From Coxiellaceae bacterium (GTDB lineage: Bacteria; Pseudomonadota; Gammaproteobacteria; Diplorickettsiales; Diplorickettsiaceae): 44,323 nucleotides of DNA. Below the pieces are notes generated by a model. That model was not told the origin of the DNA, did not search any database, and worked only from the letters and a program-made list of their open reading frames with translations. The stretch covers positions 1 to 44,323 of the forward strand of contig CANJLU010000003.1 of the NCBI GenBank assembly GCA_947475085.1, written 5' to 3'. The position numbers and the translations under genes are program-made. Of the stretch, positions 18,309 to 26,333 are shown piece by piece. Each line of letters starts with the position of its first letter. Position 1 is the first letter of the stretch.

Positions 18309-18530
18309 TTATTTAGGTCTAGACTTTTGTACTCGCATGACTTCGCTTTCATCGTCTGCAAGATTGGAACTCGAACATACTAATTTTTTAAAGATATTAG
18401 AGAATGAACTTCCTTCACTAGAAGTTGCTATTTTAGAAGAATTGGCTGAAGTTTCTGTGGATATTTTATTTGTATTTTCAGAGCTAGAATTACCTGAAGT
18501 CCCCTTATTAGGCTCAGTTGATTTCTGCAT
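18309..18530 (-). CDS. Small Ser-rich protein of unknown function
   Basis: The 73 aa product is unusually rich in serine, with threonine and asparagine. A first half is essentially free of hydrophobic residues (SGNSSSENTNKISTETSANS). A short amphipathic segment follows (FSNIFKKLVCSSSNL), then a charged tail ending KSRPK. I do not recognise it. Translation is supported by AAGGAGT at 18536-18542, with about six bases to the ATG. A plus-strand frame over the same bases (18337-18546) has no such site and reads as an antisense shadow. There is no signal peptide. The disordered, polar composition is reminiscent of secreted effectors or regulatory peptides, but there is no direct evidence. Confidence 0.6.
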   Translation of the reverse strand: MQKSTEPNKGTSGNSSSENTNKISTETSANSSKIATSSEGSSFSNIFKKLVCSSSNLADDESEVMRVQKSRPK

Positions 18531-18721
18531 ATATCACTCCTTGTGATGTTAATTTAGATCAACCTTAATTACAGATATTTTATCCTAAATACACCCATTA
18601 AGTATACTATAGAATGCTGTAGATAAAAATAATATTTAACATTATTTTTTATTACTTTAATGGTTTTTATATCTACTTAAAGACAATATACAATAAGATA
18701 AGTTACTTAATAAATAAAAAT
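18531..18721. other. AT-rich intergenic region before comEC
   Basis: This stretch separates the divergent small gene and comEC. It is very AT-rich. I see the small gene's ribosome-binding site but no clear comEC one. Confidence 0.5.
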
Positions 18722-21061
18722 ATGGCCCGCTGGACGTTAGGGTTTTTAATCGGTGTGGTATGGATCACGCATTTTTCGCATTTACCTTCAGTAAAACTAG
18801 CGTACTTACTGATTTCTCTAAGTGTTATTTTAATTAGCCTAACTTTTTTTAAGCCATTTTTTTCTTCGAACTGGATTTTACTTTTCGTTGCTTGTTGTTT
18901 AGGTTTTTCTTGGTCATTGATAATTGCCCATCAACGACTTACTCAACAATTTCCAAAAATATTGGAAGGGAAAACCTTGATGGCTAAGGGACGTATACTA
19001 ACTATTCCAGAAAATCATTCGGGTGCCGTGCGCTTTGATTTCCTTATCCAAAACCTAGAGACTTCCGTACCTATACGATACCCCATACCTGTGCGTATTA
19101 AGGGATATTTTTATAAAAACTCAAAAATATTAACTGATTTTAAAAAAGGAGATATCTGGCAATTTGCCTTGCGTCTACGTCGACCCCGCGCTTTTTGGAA
19201 TCCCGGTAGCTTTGACTATCAAGCCGAGTTATTTCAACAGAACATTTGCGCTACGGGGTATCTCCTAGACAAATATCCTTGGTATTTAATTCAACGCGCA
19301 AATGCTTATTATTTTATCGATAATTTACGTCAAAAAATTACTGAAAATGTAAAAAAAGCTTTGCAAGATTACCCGTTAGTAGGACTTGTTAGCGCATTGA
19401 CGACGGGCATACGCTGCGAAATTACCGATGAACAATGGCAAGTAATGCGTGGAACAGGGACAAATCATTTATTTGCTATCTCAGGTTTACATCTCGCCTT
19501 TATTGCAGGAATGATTTATTGGATAGTTCGTTTTATTTGCTGCAGGTTACCCTATGTTACTTTGTATATTCCGGCACCGAAAATTGCCAGTGCCTTGACG
19601 TTGTTATCAGCCATTTTCTACAGTGCTTTAGCAGGATTTGCTATCCCGACGCAACGTGCTTTATTGATGTTATCCGCATTTTCATTGGCGATAATAAAGC
19701 GACGTTATCTTAGCAGTTGGCACTCATTTTATTTAGCATTATTGATTATTTTAATCATAGAACCTTTTTCAGTTTTATCAGCGAGTTTTTGGTTATCCTT
19801 TACAGCAGTTATACTCATTTTTTATGCTGTTTCAAATCGCATCAAGCCCCTAAAGAATTGGCGAGCTTGGTGTCGAATACAATTGACGGTTAGCTTAGGA
19901 TTAATCCCTTTATCCTTATTATTTTTTCATCAAATTTCTTGGATTAGTTTTGCGGCTAATTTAATAGCTATTCCAACTATTGGGTTTTTAATTTTGCCGC
20001 TCAGTTTATTAGGTAGTTTACTGAGCTTAGTAAGCTTAGCTTTGGGTAGCCACATCTTAATTTTTGCTGAACAATTACTGGAGTTACTATGGAAAGTACT
20101 CAATTTTTTTTCAGAAATACGCTTAGCTCAATATTACGCATATTTAGCAAGTCCTTGGATATTAATTTCAAGTTTAATGGGTATGTTATTACTTTTGGCA
20201 CCTAAGGGAATGCCAGCTCGGTGTTTAGGTTTCATTTGGATCTTGCCTTTATTTTTTGGACAAATCCAGAGACCAGAATATGGAGATATATGGATTCATC
20301 TTCTCGATGTGGGGCAAGGATTAGCCAGTGTAGTTCGTACGCAGCATCACGTCTTGATTTATGATACAGGCCCTCGTTTAAGTCCATCCTTTGATGCAGG
20401 AAAATTGGTCGTACTTCCTTTTTTACAAACTATCGGTGTTCAAAAGGTGAATTTAATGGTGATTAGTCATGGCGATAACGATCATAGTGGTGGAGCGATG
20501 ATTATTTTAAAACAAATACAAGTCGACAGGGTGCTGAGTAGTATTCCAAAAAAATTTCTACCCAACATCGTAAATTTATGTGAAGAAAAGATGTATTGGC
20601 AGTGGGATGGAATTAGTTTTGAAATTTTATATCCCCCTAAGCATCATTTTTATATAGGAAATAATAGTTCATGTGTACTAAAGATTAGTAATCGTTTACA
20701 AAGTATTTTATTAGTGGGTGATATTGAAAAAGCAGCGGAAAACTATCTTATTCATGCAAAGCAAAAAGATTTGCAAAGTACAGTATTAATAGTGCCACAT
20801 CATGGCAGCAAAACTTCTTCAAGCATAGAGTTTTTAAACCTTGTACAGCCACTCTATGCTTTATTTCCAACGGGTTTTCACAACCGATTTAAATTCCCAC
20901 ATAAAATTGTATTAAATCGCTACCAACGTTTAGGTTCTAAAATCTACAATACTGCGACACAAGGAACTATTACATTAAAACTAAACACATTCTCTAATAC
21001 AATACAAGCAGAGACTTATTACGAAAAAAATCATCATTTTTGGCAAAACATTGAGGAATAA
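18722..21061 (+). CDS. comEC: DNA internalization protein ComEC/Rec2
   Basis: ComEC forms the inner-membrane channel that carries single-stranded DNA into the cytoplasm during transformation. Hydrophobic segments at the N-terminus flank an OB-like domain (about 75-150). The competence domain of many membrane helices follows (about 205-500, with GTGTNHLFAISGLHLAFIAG). The C-terminal metallo-beta-lactamase-like domain begins near residue 520 (IHLLDVGQGLASVVRT), with the metal motif HGDNDHSGG near 583 and IVPHHGSKTSSS near 695. At 779 aa it is full length with all three parts. No clear Shine-Dalgarno precedes the ATG, so expression may be weak or the start slightly different. It works with DprA (base 1) and type IV pilus components (38407-40297). 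Confidence 0.95.
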   Translation: MARWTLGFLIGVVWITHFSHLPSVKLAYLLISLSVILISLTFFKPFFSSNWILLFVACCLGFSWSLIIAHQRLTQQFPKILEGKTLMAKGRILTIPENHSGAVRFDFLIQNLETSVPIRYPIPVRIKGYFYKNSKILTDFKKGDIWQFALRLRRPRAFWNPGSFDYQAELFQQNICATGYLLDKYPWYLIQRANAYYFIDNLRQKITENVKKALQDYPLVGLVSALTTGIRCEITDEQWQVMRGTGTNHLFAISGLHLAFIAGMIYWIVRFICCRLPYVTLYIPAPKIASALTLLSAIFYSALAGFAIPTQRALLMLSAFSLAIIKRRYLSSWHSFYLALLIILIIEPFSVLSASFWLSFTAVILIFYAVSNRIKPLKNWRAWCRIQLTVSLGLIPLSLLFFHQISWISFAANLIAIPTIGFLILPLSLLGSLLSLVSLALGSHILIFAEQLLELLWKVLNFFSEIRLAQYYAYLASPWILISSLMGMLLLLAPKGMPARCLGFIWILPLFFGQIQRPEYGDIWIHLLDVGQGLASVVRTQHHVLIYDTGPRLSPSFDAGKLVVLPFLQTIGVQKVNLMVISHGDNDHSGGAMIILKQIQVDRVLSSIPKKFLPNIVNLCEEKMYWQWDGISFEILYPPKHHFYIGNNSSCVLKISNRLQSILLVGDIEKAAENYLIHAKQKDLQSTVLIVPHHGSKTSSSIEFLNLVQPLYALFPTGFHNRFKFPHKIVLNRYQRLGSKIYNTATQGTITLKLNTFSNTIQAETYYEKNHHFWQNIEE

Positions 21062-21100
21062 AAGATTTTAAATATTAATTTTGCGAAGCGCATTATAAAT

Positions 21101-21123
21101 TAAAAAGGGCCGTAAAACGGCCC
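21101..21123 (-). terminator. Rho-independent terminator of the minus-strand small RNA
   Basis: On the minus strand GGGCCGT-TTT-ACGGCCC (21107-21123) is followed by TTTTTA. The hairpin is perfect with a T-run only on the minus-strand side, so it ends a transcript coming from the right. Confidence 0.92.
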
Positions 21124-21300
21124 AAGGGGGTATATCTGTGTTAGTAACGTCCTTGTAGCATCCATGCTGACACTACATCCATGTAGTGTAGACATCCTTA
21201 TCTATTCCAAATAACATAAGGACTTGCTAATTAATTTCCATATAAACAATCCTCTTAAGATTATTACCGAAAATTAAATCCTTGATTAGATCATTAGCAA
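21101..21300 (-). ncRNA. Candidate CsrA-sequestering small RNA (RsmY/RsmZ/CsrB type)
   Basis: The minus strand of this otherwise empty interval carries eight GGA motifs in about 200 bases, most in AAGGA, ATGGA or AGAGGA contexts. Some lie in hairpin loops. ACACTAC-ATGGAT-GTAGTGT (21170-21189) is a perfect stem with the motif in a hexaloop. AGC-ATGGAT-GCT (21157-21168) repeats this design. TCCTTAT pairs with ATAAGGA around a loop holding TTGGAA. The RNA would end at the terminator at 21101-21123. CsrA/RsmA is known to bind A(N)GGA in hairpin loops, and RsmY/Z/CsrB RNAs are arrays of such sites. The 5' end is an estimate: TATGTAAT at 21306-21313 could be a -10, but no good -35 is seen. The assignment is inferred from architecture. 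Confidence 0.72.
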
Positions 21301-21376
21301 CACACATTACATAGATTAACAAAGTTATAATTTATTACAATGGGTGTTTGGCGGCTTCAGTTTTAACTTACACACT

Positions 21377-21394
21377 TTTGAGTAAAGACTTACA
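21377..21394 (-). promoter_or_regulatory. GacA/LetA/UvrY-like upstream box
   Basis: On the minus strand TGTAAG-N6-CTCAAA matches the known GacA upstream element TGTAAG-N6-CTTACA at 10 of 12 positions. It lies about 85 bases before the estimated start of the small RNA, a distance range seen for GacA-controlled rsm genes. Confidence 0.55.
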
Positions 21395-21464
21395 GAAGTA
21401 AAGCAATGAATTAAATAAATGCTAAAAGAAAATTTATAACTAAAATGAGTTAGTGTTTAATTAT

Positions 21465-21956
21465 TTATGTCAAAAGATTTTGCTTTAAATCATCACAAAA
21501 TATTGAAGAATTAAACTCATGATTTAATAACCATTTTTTAATTGATATTTCTTTTCCCAAATAACCGCCTAAACTTCCTTGGGCGATAACACGGTGGCAT
21601 GGGATTAATATCGGAAGAGGATTTGCTCGACAAGCATTCCCTATAGCTCGCGCACCCGTTTTTAATTGTTGGGCGAGGGATCCATAACTAACGGTTTTTT
21701 GTTTAGGCAATTTGCTTAATGTTTGCCATACCTTATTTTGAAAGGGTGTTCCTTGTAGCTGGTAGGGGATGTTAAATTGAAAACTTGGATCCTGGAAATA
21801 CTGATTAAGCTGATTTACGATACTTTCTACAATTTCTTCATTAGGGTCAATTAACGCCCTATCACCATTCAAGAAATCAAGTCTGGTAATTAGTTGATCG
21901 ATAGTGGAAATTCCTATCTTACCAATGGGAGTTTGGATGATAGCTTTATAAAACAT
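21465..21956 (-). CDS. ogt: Methylated-DNA--protein-cysteine methyltransferase
   Basis: This suicide enzyme removes methyl groups from O6-methylguanine by transfer to its own cysteine. The active-site PCHR is in LPILIPCHRVIAQ, preceded by the helix-turn-helix segment (VSYGSLAQQLKTGARAIGNACRANP) and followed by GGYLGKEISIKKWLLNHE. The small N-terminal domain begins FYKAIIQTPIG. The frame is open to 22049, but the first 31 codons read through repeat B2 (giving MTARYALAMTKN...). The ATG at 21956 gives the normal family N-terminus and 163 aa, so I place the start there. No strong ribosome-binding site is seen. It is upstream of the small RNA on the same strand. Confidence 0.9.
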   Translation of the reverse strand: MFYKAIIQTPIGKIGISTIDQLITRLDFLNGDRALIDPNEEIVESIVNQLNQYFQDPSFQFNIPYQLQGTPFQNKVWQTLSKLPKQKTVSYGSLAQQLKTGARAIGNACRANPLPILIPCHRVIAQGSLGGYLGKEISIKKWLLNHEFNSSIFCDDLKQNLLT

Positions 21957-22019
21957 AAAACATAAAACGGTTAAGTTACTATACTCTTCTTTTGTTGCAG
22001 TTTGTAGCAAAGCATTTTT

Positions 22020-22115
22020 CGTCATTGCGAGCGCATAGCGCGCGGTCATCCATTGAAAAGCTTAATTTTTTCTGGATGGTCGCGGCCTCACGGGTGTTTC
22101 GGCCTCGCCATGACG
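22020..22115. repeat. Intergenic palindromic repeat family B, copy 2
   Basis: Ends CGTCATTGCGAGCGC and GGCCTCGCCATGACG are near-complements. The interior contains GGTCATCCATTGAAAAG and, later, TCTGGATGGTCGCGGCC. It lies between rplS and ogt and extends the ogt frame artificially at its 5' end. Confidence 0.85.
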
Positions 22116-22151
22116 GACCCATTAATTTTTGTACTGCACAAAGATTAGTGG

Positions 22152-22565
22152 CTATTCTAAAGGGTTGTTATCGCTAACATCTTCTTTTGTTGGAATAGAA
22201 GTTTGCATAGCGGTTACTAGTTTTTCTTTAATACGTGCCGCTTTACCGCGAAGATTGCGTAAATGATACAGTTTTGCTTTTCGAACATCGCCACGTCTTT
22301 TAATTTCTATGCTTGCTGTTAAAGGACTATAAAGAGGGAAAACTCGTTCCACCCCTTCACCATGTGAGATCTTTCTTACGGTAAAAGCAGAATTAAATCC
22401 ACGATTACGTCGAGCAATAACAACCCCCTCAAAGGATTGTAATCGTTCACGTGTGCCTTCTTTAACCTTAATTTTAACTGCAACAGTATCTCCAGCACGA
22501 AAGTCAGGAATGTCCTTTTTTAATTGCATTTGTTCTTTTTCAATAATGTGTATGAGATTGCCCAT
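22152..22565 (-). CDS. rplS: 50S ribosomal protein L19
   Basis: L19 sits at the 30S-50S interface. The sequence follows the family throughout ([70 protein letters not shown]). The ATG at 22565 has GGAG six bases upstream. A TTG at 22577 is in frame but overlaps that site, so the ATG is chosen (137 aa). The protein has about 20 extra residues after the usual end ([20 protein letters not shown]), an acidic polar tail not present in E. coli L19 (115 aa). It is the last gene of rpsP-rimM-trmD-rplS. Confidence 0.97.
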   Translation of the reverse strand: MGNLIHIIEKEQMQLKKDIPDFRAGDTVAVKIKVKEGTRERLQSFEGVVIARRNRGFNSAFTVRKISHGEGVERVFPLYSPLTASIEIKRRGDVRKAKLYHLRNLRGKAARIKEKLVTAMQTSIPTKEDVSDNNPLE

Positions 22566-22580
22566 CACTAACTCCAAATT

Positions 22581-23327
22581 TTATTCGCTATTCTCACGGA
22601 TGAATTCGGCCAATAATACCTGCTCTTGCTGGCTAAGTATATGCTTTTTTAATAAATCTGGTCGGCGTTCCCAGGTTCGTCCCAAAGCTTGTTTTAAACG
22701 CCAACGAGCGATGGCGGTGTGGTCTCCCTGTAGCAAAACATCGGGAACAGTTTGCCCATCTATCTGTGCAGGGCGTGTATAGTGCGGATAGTCTAATAGT
22801 GTCGAGCTAAAGGAATCTTGCGAAGCAGATTCCAGATGACCTAATGCTCCTGGTTGCAGGCGGACTATAGTATCAATAAGGCACATCGCGGCTAGCTCTC
22901 CGCCACTCAAAATAAAATCCCCTATAGACCATTCCTCGTCGACTTCACTGTTTATTAGGCGTTGATCAATGCCTTCATAACGACCCGCGACTAAAATAAG
23001 TCCTTTACGTTGACTTAATTCTTGAGCCGCAACTTGATCGAACCCTTTCCCTTGAGGTGATAAACAGCTGACCAGTGGAGTCGTATGTAAGGTTTGTTGG
23101 CGCGACTTAGCCATCTTAATTGCGGCTAATAGCGGTTCAAATTTCATTACCATTCCGGGCCCGCCTCCGTAAGGGCGGTCATCAACAGTATTATGTTTAT
23201 CTACCGTAAAATCCCGAGGGTTCAAATAGGATATTTTTATCAGGCCTTTTTTTTGTGCGCGCCCAGGTATACTCAAATTCAAAGGAGTAAACATTTCAGG
23301 AAATAGGCTAATAATTTGAATATCCAT
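22581..23327 (-). CDS. trmD: tRNA (guanine-37-N1)-methyltransferase
   Basis: TrmD methylates G37 next to the anticodon to prevent frameshifting. It belongs to the SPOUT class and has a trefoil knot with the SAM-site segments LVAGRYEGIDQR and SIGDFILSGGELA. The N-terminal SLFPEMF and YGGGPGMVM are typical. The C-terminal domain RPAQIDGQTVPDVLLQGDH and the helical tail are complete (248 aa). The ATG shares one base with the rimM stop (TAATG), indicating coupled translation. Confidence 0.98.
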   Translation of the reverse strand: MDIQIISLFPEMFTPLNLSIPGRAQKKGLIKISYLNPRDFTVDKHNTVDDRPYGGGPGMVMKFEPLLAAIKMAKSRQQTLHTTPLVSCLSPQGKGFDQVAAQELSQRKGLILVAGRYEGIDQRLINSEVDEEWSIGDFILSGGELAAMCLIDTIVRLQPGALGHLESASQDSFSSTLLDYPHYTRPAQIDGQTVPDVLLQGDHTAIARWRLKQALGRTWERRPDLLKKHILSQQEQVLLAEFIRENSE

Positions 23328-23842
23328 TAAAATTCAGCATCCCAATCGACAATCATAGTTTTATTCTCTAAATCGATAGACTTAATGGTTTGATCTAATA
23401 AAAAGGGAATTAAATGCCTTTTTGTATCAGTGATCACCAATACATCGTTAGCACCCGTCGCAAAGACAGCTTGGATTACACCAAGATAAATGTTTTTACA
23501 GGTATAGACTTTTAAGCCCTCTAAATCTGTCCAGTAATACTCACGCGCTGTTAAAGGAAAGAATTTTTCTCGGTCAACATAGATTTTATAATTTGTATAA
23601 AAACACGCCGATTCAGGCGCTGTGCAGTTTGCAAGTAGCGCTAATATCTGTTGACCGTGAAGACGGCAATCTATTATTTCAATTAGAATAGGTGGGGAAG
23701 AGGATTTATTAGGTGCTTCTAAATACCAGGGTCGGTAATCGATAATATTACTGACAGGTTCTGTATATGAATTAATTTTAACCCAACCTTTGACACCGTA
23801 AGGTTTTCCTATCGTGCCTACTAAGACCTTTTTTTTTGCCAT
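23327..23842 (-). CDS. rimM: Ribosome maturation factor RimM
   Basis: RimM binds S19 and assists maturation of the 30S head. The N-terminal beta-barrel starts VLVGTIGKPYGVKGWVKINSY, the family signature. The PRC-barrel domain begins around YYWTDLEGLKVYT and ends LENKTMIVDWDAEF. It is 171 aa, normal length. The ATG is preceded by AGAGG. It is second in the ribosome cluster, directly coupled to trmD. Confidence 0.96.
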   Translation of the reverse strand: MAKKKVLVGTIGKPYGVKGWVKINSYTEPVSNIIDYRPWYLEAPNKSSSPPILIEIIDCRLHGQQILALLANCTAPESACFYTNYKIYVDREKFFPLTAREYYWTDLEGLKVYTCKNIYLGVIQAVFATGANDVLVITDTKRHLIPFLLDQTIKSIDLENKTMIVDWDAEF

Positions 23843-23921
23843 CTTTACCTCTTTAACTCGAATTGCAGCGGTATTTATTAAGCGTCTAAATGTAGAGAGG
23901 TGGTCTTAGTAAGCTTTTGTA

Positions 23922-24209
23922 TTAAGCGGCTATCGCCTGGTCGTCAGTTTTCTTAGAGTCATTAGCTTCATTTTTAGCTTTTTTCAGGAGACTTCGGACT
24001 TGCGCTGAAGTTTGAGCTCCTTGAGATAACCAATAATTTACCCTATCTTCTGCAATCTTTAACGCTACTTCTTTACCTGTAGCAACCGGATTATAAAAGC
24101 CCAAACGCTCAATATAGCGTCCGTCACGCGGTTTCCGGCTATCTGTTACAACAATGTGGTAGAAGGGGCGTTCGGTGCGGCCGCCTCGTGCTAAACGAAT
24201 GGTAACCAT
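23922..24209 (-). CDS. rpsP: 30S ribosomal protein S16
   Basis: S16 is a small-subunit protein. [34 protein letters not shown] and [13 protein letters not shown] are family hallmarks. At 95 aa it has a short Asp/Lys-rich tail. GAGGAAG precedes the ATG. It is the first gene of the cluster, 160 bases downstream of ffh on the same strand. Confidence 0.98.
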   Translation of the reverse strand: MVTIRLARGGRTERPFYHIVVTDSRKPRDGRYIERLGFYNPVATGKEVALKIAEDRVNYWLSQGAQTSAQVRSLLKKAKNEANDSKKTDDQAIAA

Positions 24210-24369
24210 GGAATAAGTCTTCCTCTCTATTTGTACTATTTAAACGCTCAATTGAGTGAGCTTGCGTTAATAGTTAATGTTTAACATAAGCTTGCTAGAT
24301 TGAAACCTGCCCGGATTCTACGCAAATTTTACTAATTTGGGAAGGGCTTTCCTTAGGCTTTATAGACCC

Positions 24370-25725
24370 TTATCGCGGGTAGTGGTTCTGTAGCCCTTGT
24401 AACAGTCTGCTCATGGAGCCAGGTTTGGAGAAGCGCTTCATCATTTTTTGCATTTGATTGAATTGTTTTAGGAGTCGGTTAACATCTTGGATTTGGCTGC
24501 CAGAACCATCAGCAATACGGCGTTTTCGGGACCCTTGAATGATGTCTGGAAAAAGCCGTTCTTTTTTGGTCATAGATCGGATAATAGCTTGCATTTGAGA
24601 AGTCAATTTTTTATTGAGCGTATTTTTAGCGCTAGCCAATAAAGCCGCATTGTTGCTGTCAGGGAGTTTACCTAAGAGCTGCTCCATCCCCCCCATATTG
24701 TCCATTTGTATGAGTTGATTTAAAAAATCTTCCAGATCAAATTTTTTGCCTTTTTGCAGTTTTTGATTGAGTTTTTGTATCGCTTTTTGATCGGTGTGGC
24801 GTTGTACTTCTTCAACTAACGAAAGAACGTCACCCATGCCGAGTATGCGCGAAGCAATTCTATCGGGATAAAAAGGGTCAAGCGCCGTTACTTTTTCGCC
24901 GGAGCCGATAAATTTAATCGGTTTACCTAAAGTAAATTTTACTGATAACGCGGCGCCCCCGCGCGCATCACCATCCATTTTACTCAGGATAATCCCAGTA
25001 AGAGGGATAGCTTCATCAAAGCCCTTTGCTGTTTTTACAGCGTCTTGACCCATCATGCTATCGAGTACGAATAAAGTTTCTATGGGGTTACTGATCGCGT
25101 GGATAGTGCGCGCCTCATCCATCATCGCGCTATCAATATGTAAACGACCGGCTGTATCGATAATAACAACATCTATCCCTTTATTTCGGGCAGCTTGCAT
25201 AGCAGTTTGAACAATAAAAGTAGGTGTTTGTGCGTCGTTACTCGCATGAAATACTACACCGATACTTTCGGCCAAGTTTTCCAGTTGTAAAATAGCGGCA
25301 GGGCGATGAATGTCGGTACTTGTGACCAAAACCGATTTATTTTTATGTTCTTTTAGCCAATAAGCTAATTTTGCAACCGTAGTTGTTTTTCCTGAACCCT
25401 GTAAGCCTGCTAGCATAATTATGGCTGGCGTTTGTGTGGAAAGATTTAATTCGGCAAGATTTTCACCCATTATGCTCGTTAAGGTATCACTCACGATTTT
25501 TATAAAAGCTTGACCAGGCGCTAAGCTTTCTGTGACTTTTTGGCCAATGGCGCCTTGACGCACTTGTTCGATAATTGTTTTGACAACGGGATAAGCAACA
25601 TCCGCCTCAATCAAAGCTTTTTTTACTTCACGTAGACTTTCCTTAATATTGTGTTCGCTTAAGCGACCTTGGCCACGAATATTTTTAAAAGATTGTTTTA
25701 AACGAGCGGTTAAATTGTCAAACAT
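24370..25725 (-). CDS. ffh: Signal recognition particle protein Ffh
   Basis: Ffh with 4.5S RNA targets nascent membrane proteins to FtsY and the Sec translocon. Domains are N (about 1-85), G (about 90-295) and M (about 325-435). The GTPase motifs are GLQGSGKTTTVAKLA, IIDTAGRLHID and ILSKMDGDARGGAALS. The methionine-rich M domain contains RKRRIADGSGSQIQDVNRLLKQF, which contacts SRP RNA. The length of 451 aa is normal. It precedes rpsP on the same strand, the common gammaproteobacterial arrangement. The 4.5S RNA gene is not in this window. Confidence 0.98.
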   Translation of the reverse strand: MFDNLTARLKQSFKNIRGQGRLSEHNIKESLREVKKALIEADVAYPVVKTIIEQVRQGAIGQKVTESLAPGQAFIKIVSDTLTSIMGENLAELNLSTQTPAIIMLAGLQGSGKTTTVAKLAYWLKEHKNKSVLVTSTDIHRPAAILQLENLAESIGVVFHASNDAQTPTFIVQTAMQAARNKGIDVVIIDTAGRLHIDSAMMDEARTIHAISNPIETLFVLDSMMGQDAVKTAKGFDEAIPLTGIILSKMDGDARGGAALSVKFTLGKPIKFIGSGEKVTALDPFYPDRIASRILGMGDVLSLVEEVQRHTDQKAIQKLNQKLQKGKKFDLEDFLNQLIQMDNMGGMEQLLGKLPDSNNAALLASAKNTLNKKLTSQMQAIIRSMTKKERLFPDIIQGSRKRRIADGSGSQIQDVNRLLKQFNQMQKMMKRFSKPGSMSRLLQGLQNHYPR

Positions 25726-25877
25726 GATTTTATAGTGATCCTGGATTTATCATAATTTTTAATGGGACTAAGTCTACACATAGTGGAAAAGCCCAAGTTT
25801 ATAAAAAGCGACATGATGAATGACCCGAAAAATTCTGTTATTGTATCAGGTAAGCTGAGGAGTAAGCGAATCTCACT

Positions 25878-26315
25878 ATGGTGCCCTATGCTGATTTTAT
25901 TCATATTTTTCTTTCGACTCTAGCACTAATTGTGTTAGCCAGTGCGGCACTCCAAGCATTGCTATTAGCTGGTCAGGAATGGATGCTTAAGCATAAACAA
26001 GCTATCGGGTTTATTCAATATTTTCCTCCTTTAGAAGTGATGGAAGTCTATCTATTTAAACTGATTTCTATTGCTATCGTTTTACTGACATTGATTTTGA
26101 CAACCAGCTTGATTTTATTTCATCCGGTTTTTGAGCAGCGATTATGGAGAAAGATACTTTTATCGCTGCTAGCCTGGGGAGTGCTGTTAATGTTATTAAT
26201 CGGGAGAAGCTATTTTGGTTGGCGGGGGAAAATTGCGATAAGCTGGACGTTAATTGGCGCTAGTTTAGTTGGAGTAGTTTATTTAGGGGCGATTTCTTTC
26301 ATGCCTAATCTTTAA
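25878..26315 (+). CDS. YpjD-like inner-membrane protein, N-terminally shortened
   Basis: This 145 aa product has four hydrophobic segments (about 7-29, 52-76, 88-106 and 120-141). It aligns with the C-terminal half of YpjD, a CcsA/HemX-related inner-membrane protein of about 265 aa. Matches include FIHIFLS...ALLLAGQEWMLKHK and FPPLEVME followed by the long helix, and RSYFGWRGKIAISW. The N-terminal four or so helices are missing. Only 152 bases separate its ATG from the ffh start and I see no frame there that would supply them. The position between ffh and the CorC-type gene is exactly that of ypjD in relatives. Either the lineage carries a half-length form or the gene is decaying; codons and frame remain intact. 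GAGGAG lies about 17 bases upstream of the ATG. Confidence 0.75.
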   Translation: MVPYADFIHIFLSTLALIVLASAALQALLLAGQEWMLKHKQAIGFIQYFPPLEVMEVYLFKLISIAIVLLTLILTTSLILFHPVFEQRLWRKILLSLLAWGVLLMLLIGRSYFGWRGKIAISWTLIGASLVGVVYLGAISFMPNL

Positions 26316-26333
26316 AGGATGAGACCTTAGCGC

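Noticed and set aside
18337-18546. Plus-strand 69-codon frame opposite the Ser-rich small gene
   Set aside because: No ribosome-binding site; the minus-strand frame has AAGGAGT at correct distance, and the plus-strand peptide is typical of an antisense reading of Ser codons.
21957-22049. Extended N-terminus of Ogt
   Set aside because: The codons are repeat B2 sequence; the family N-terminus begins at the ATG at 21956.
25710-25904. 64-codon minus-strand frame across the ffh start
   Set aside because: It overlaps both ffh and the ypjD-like gene in other frames and has no domain; it is probably chance.
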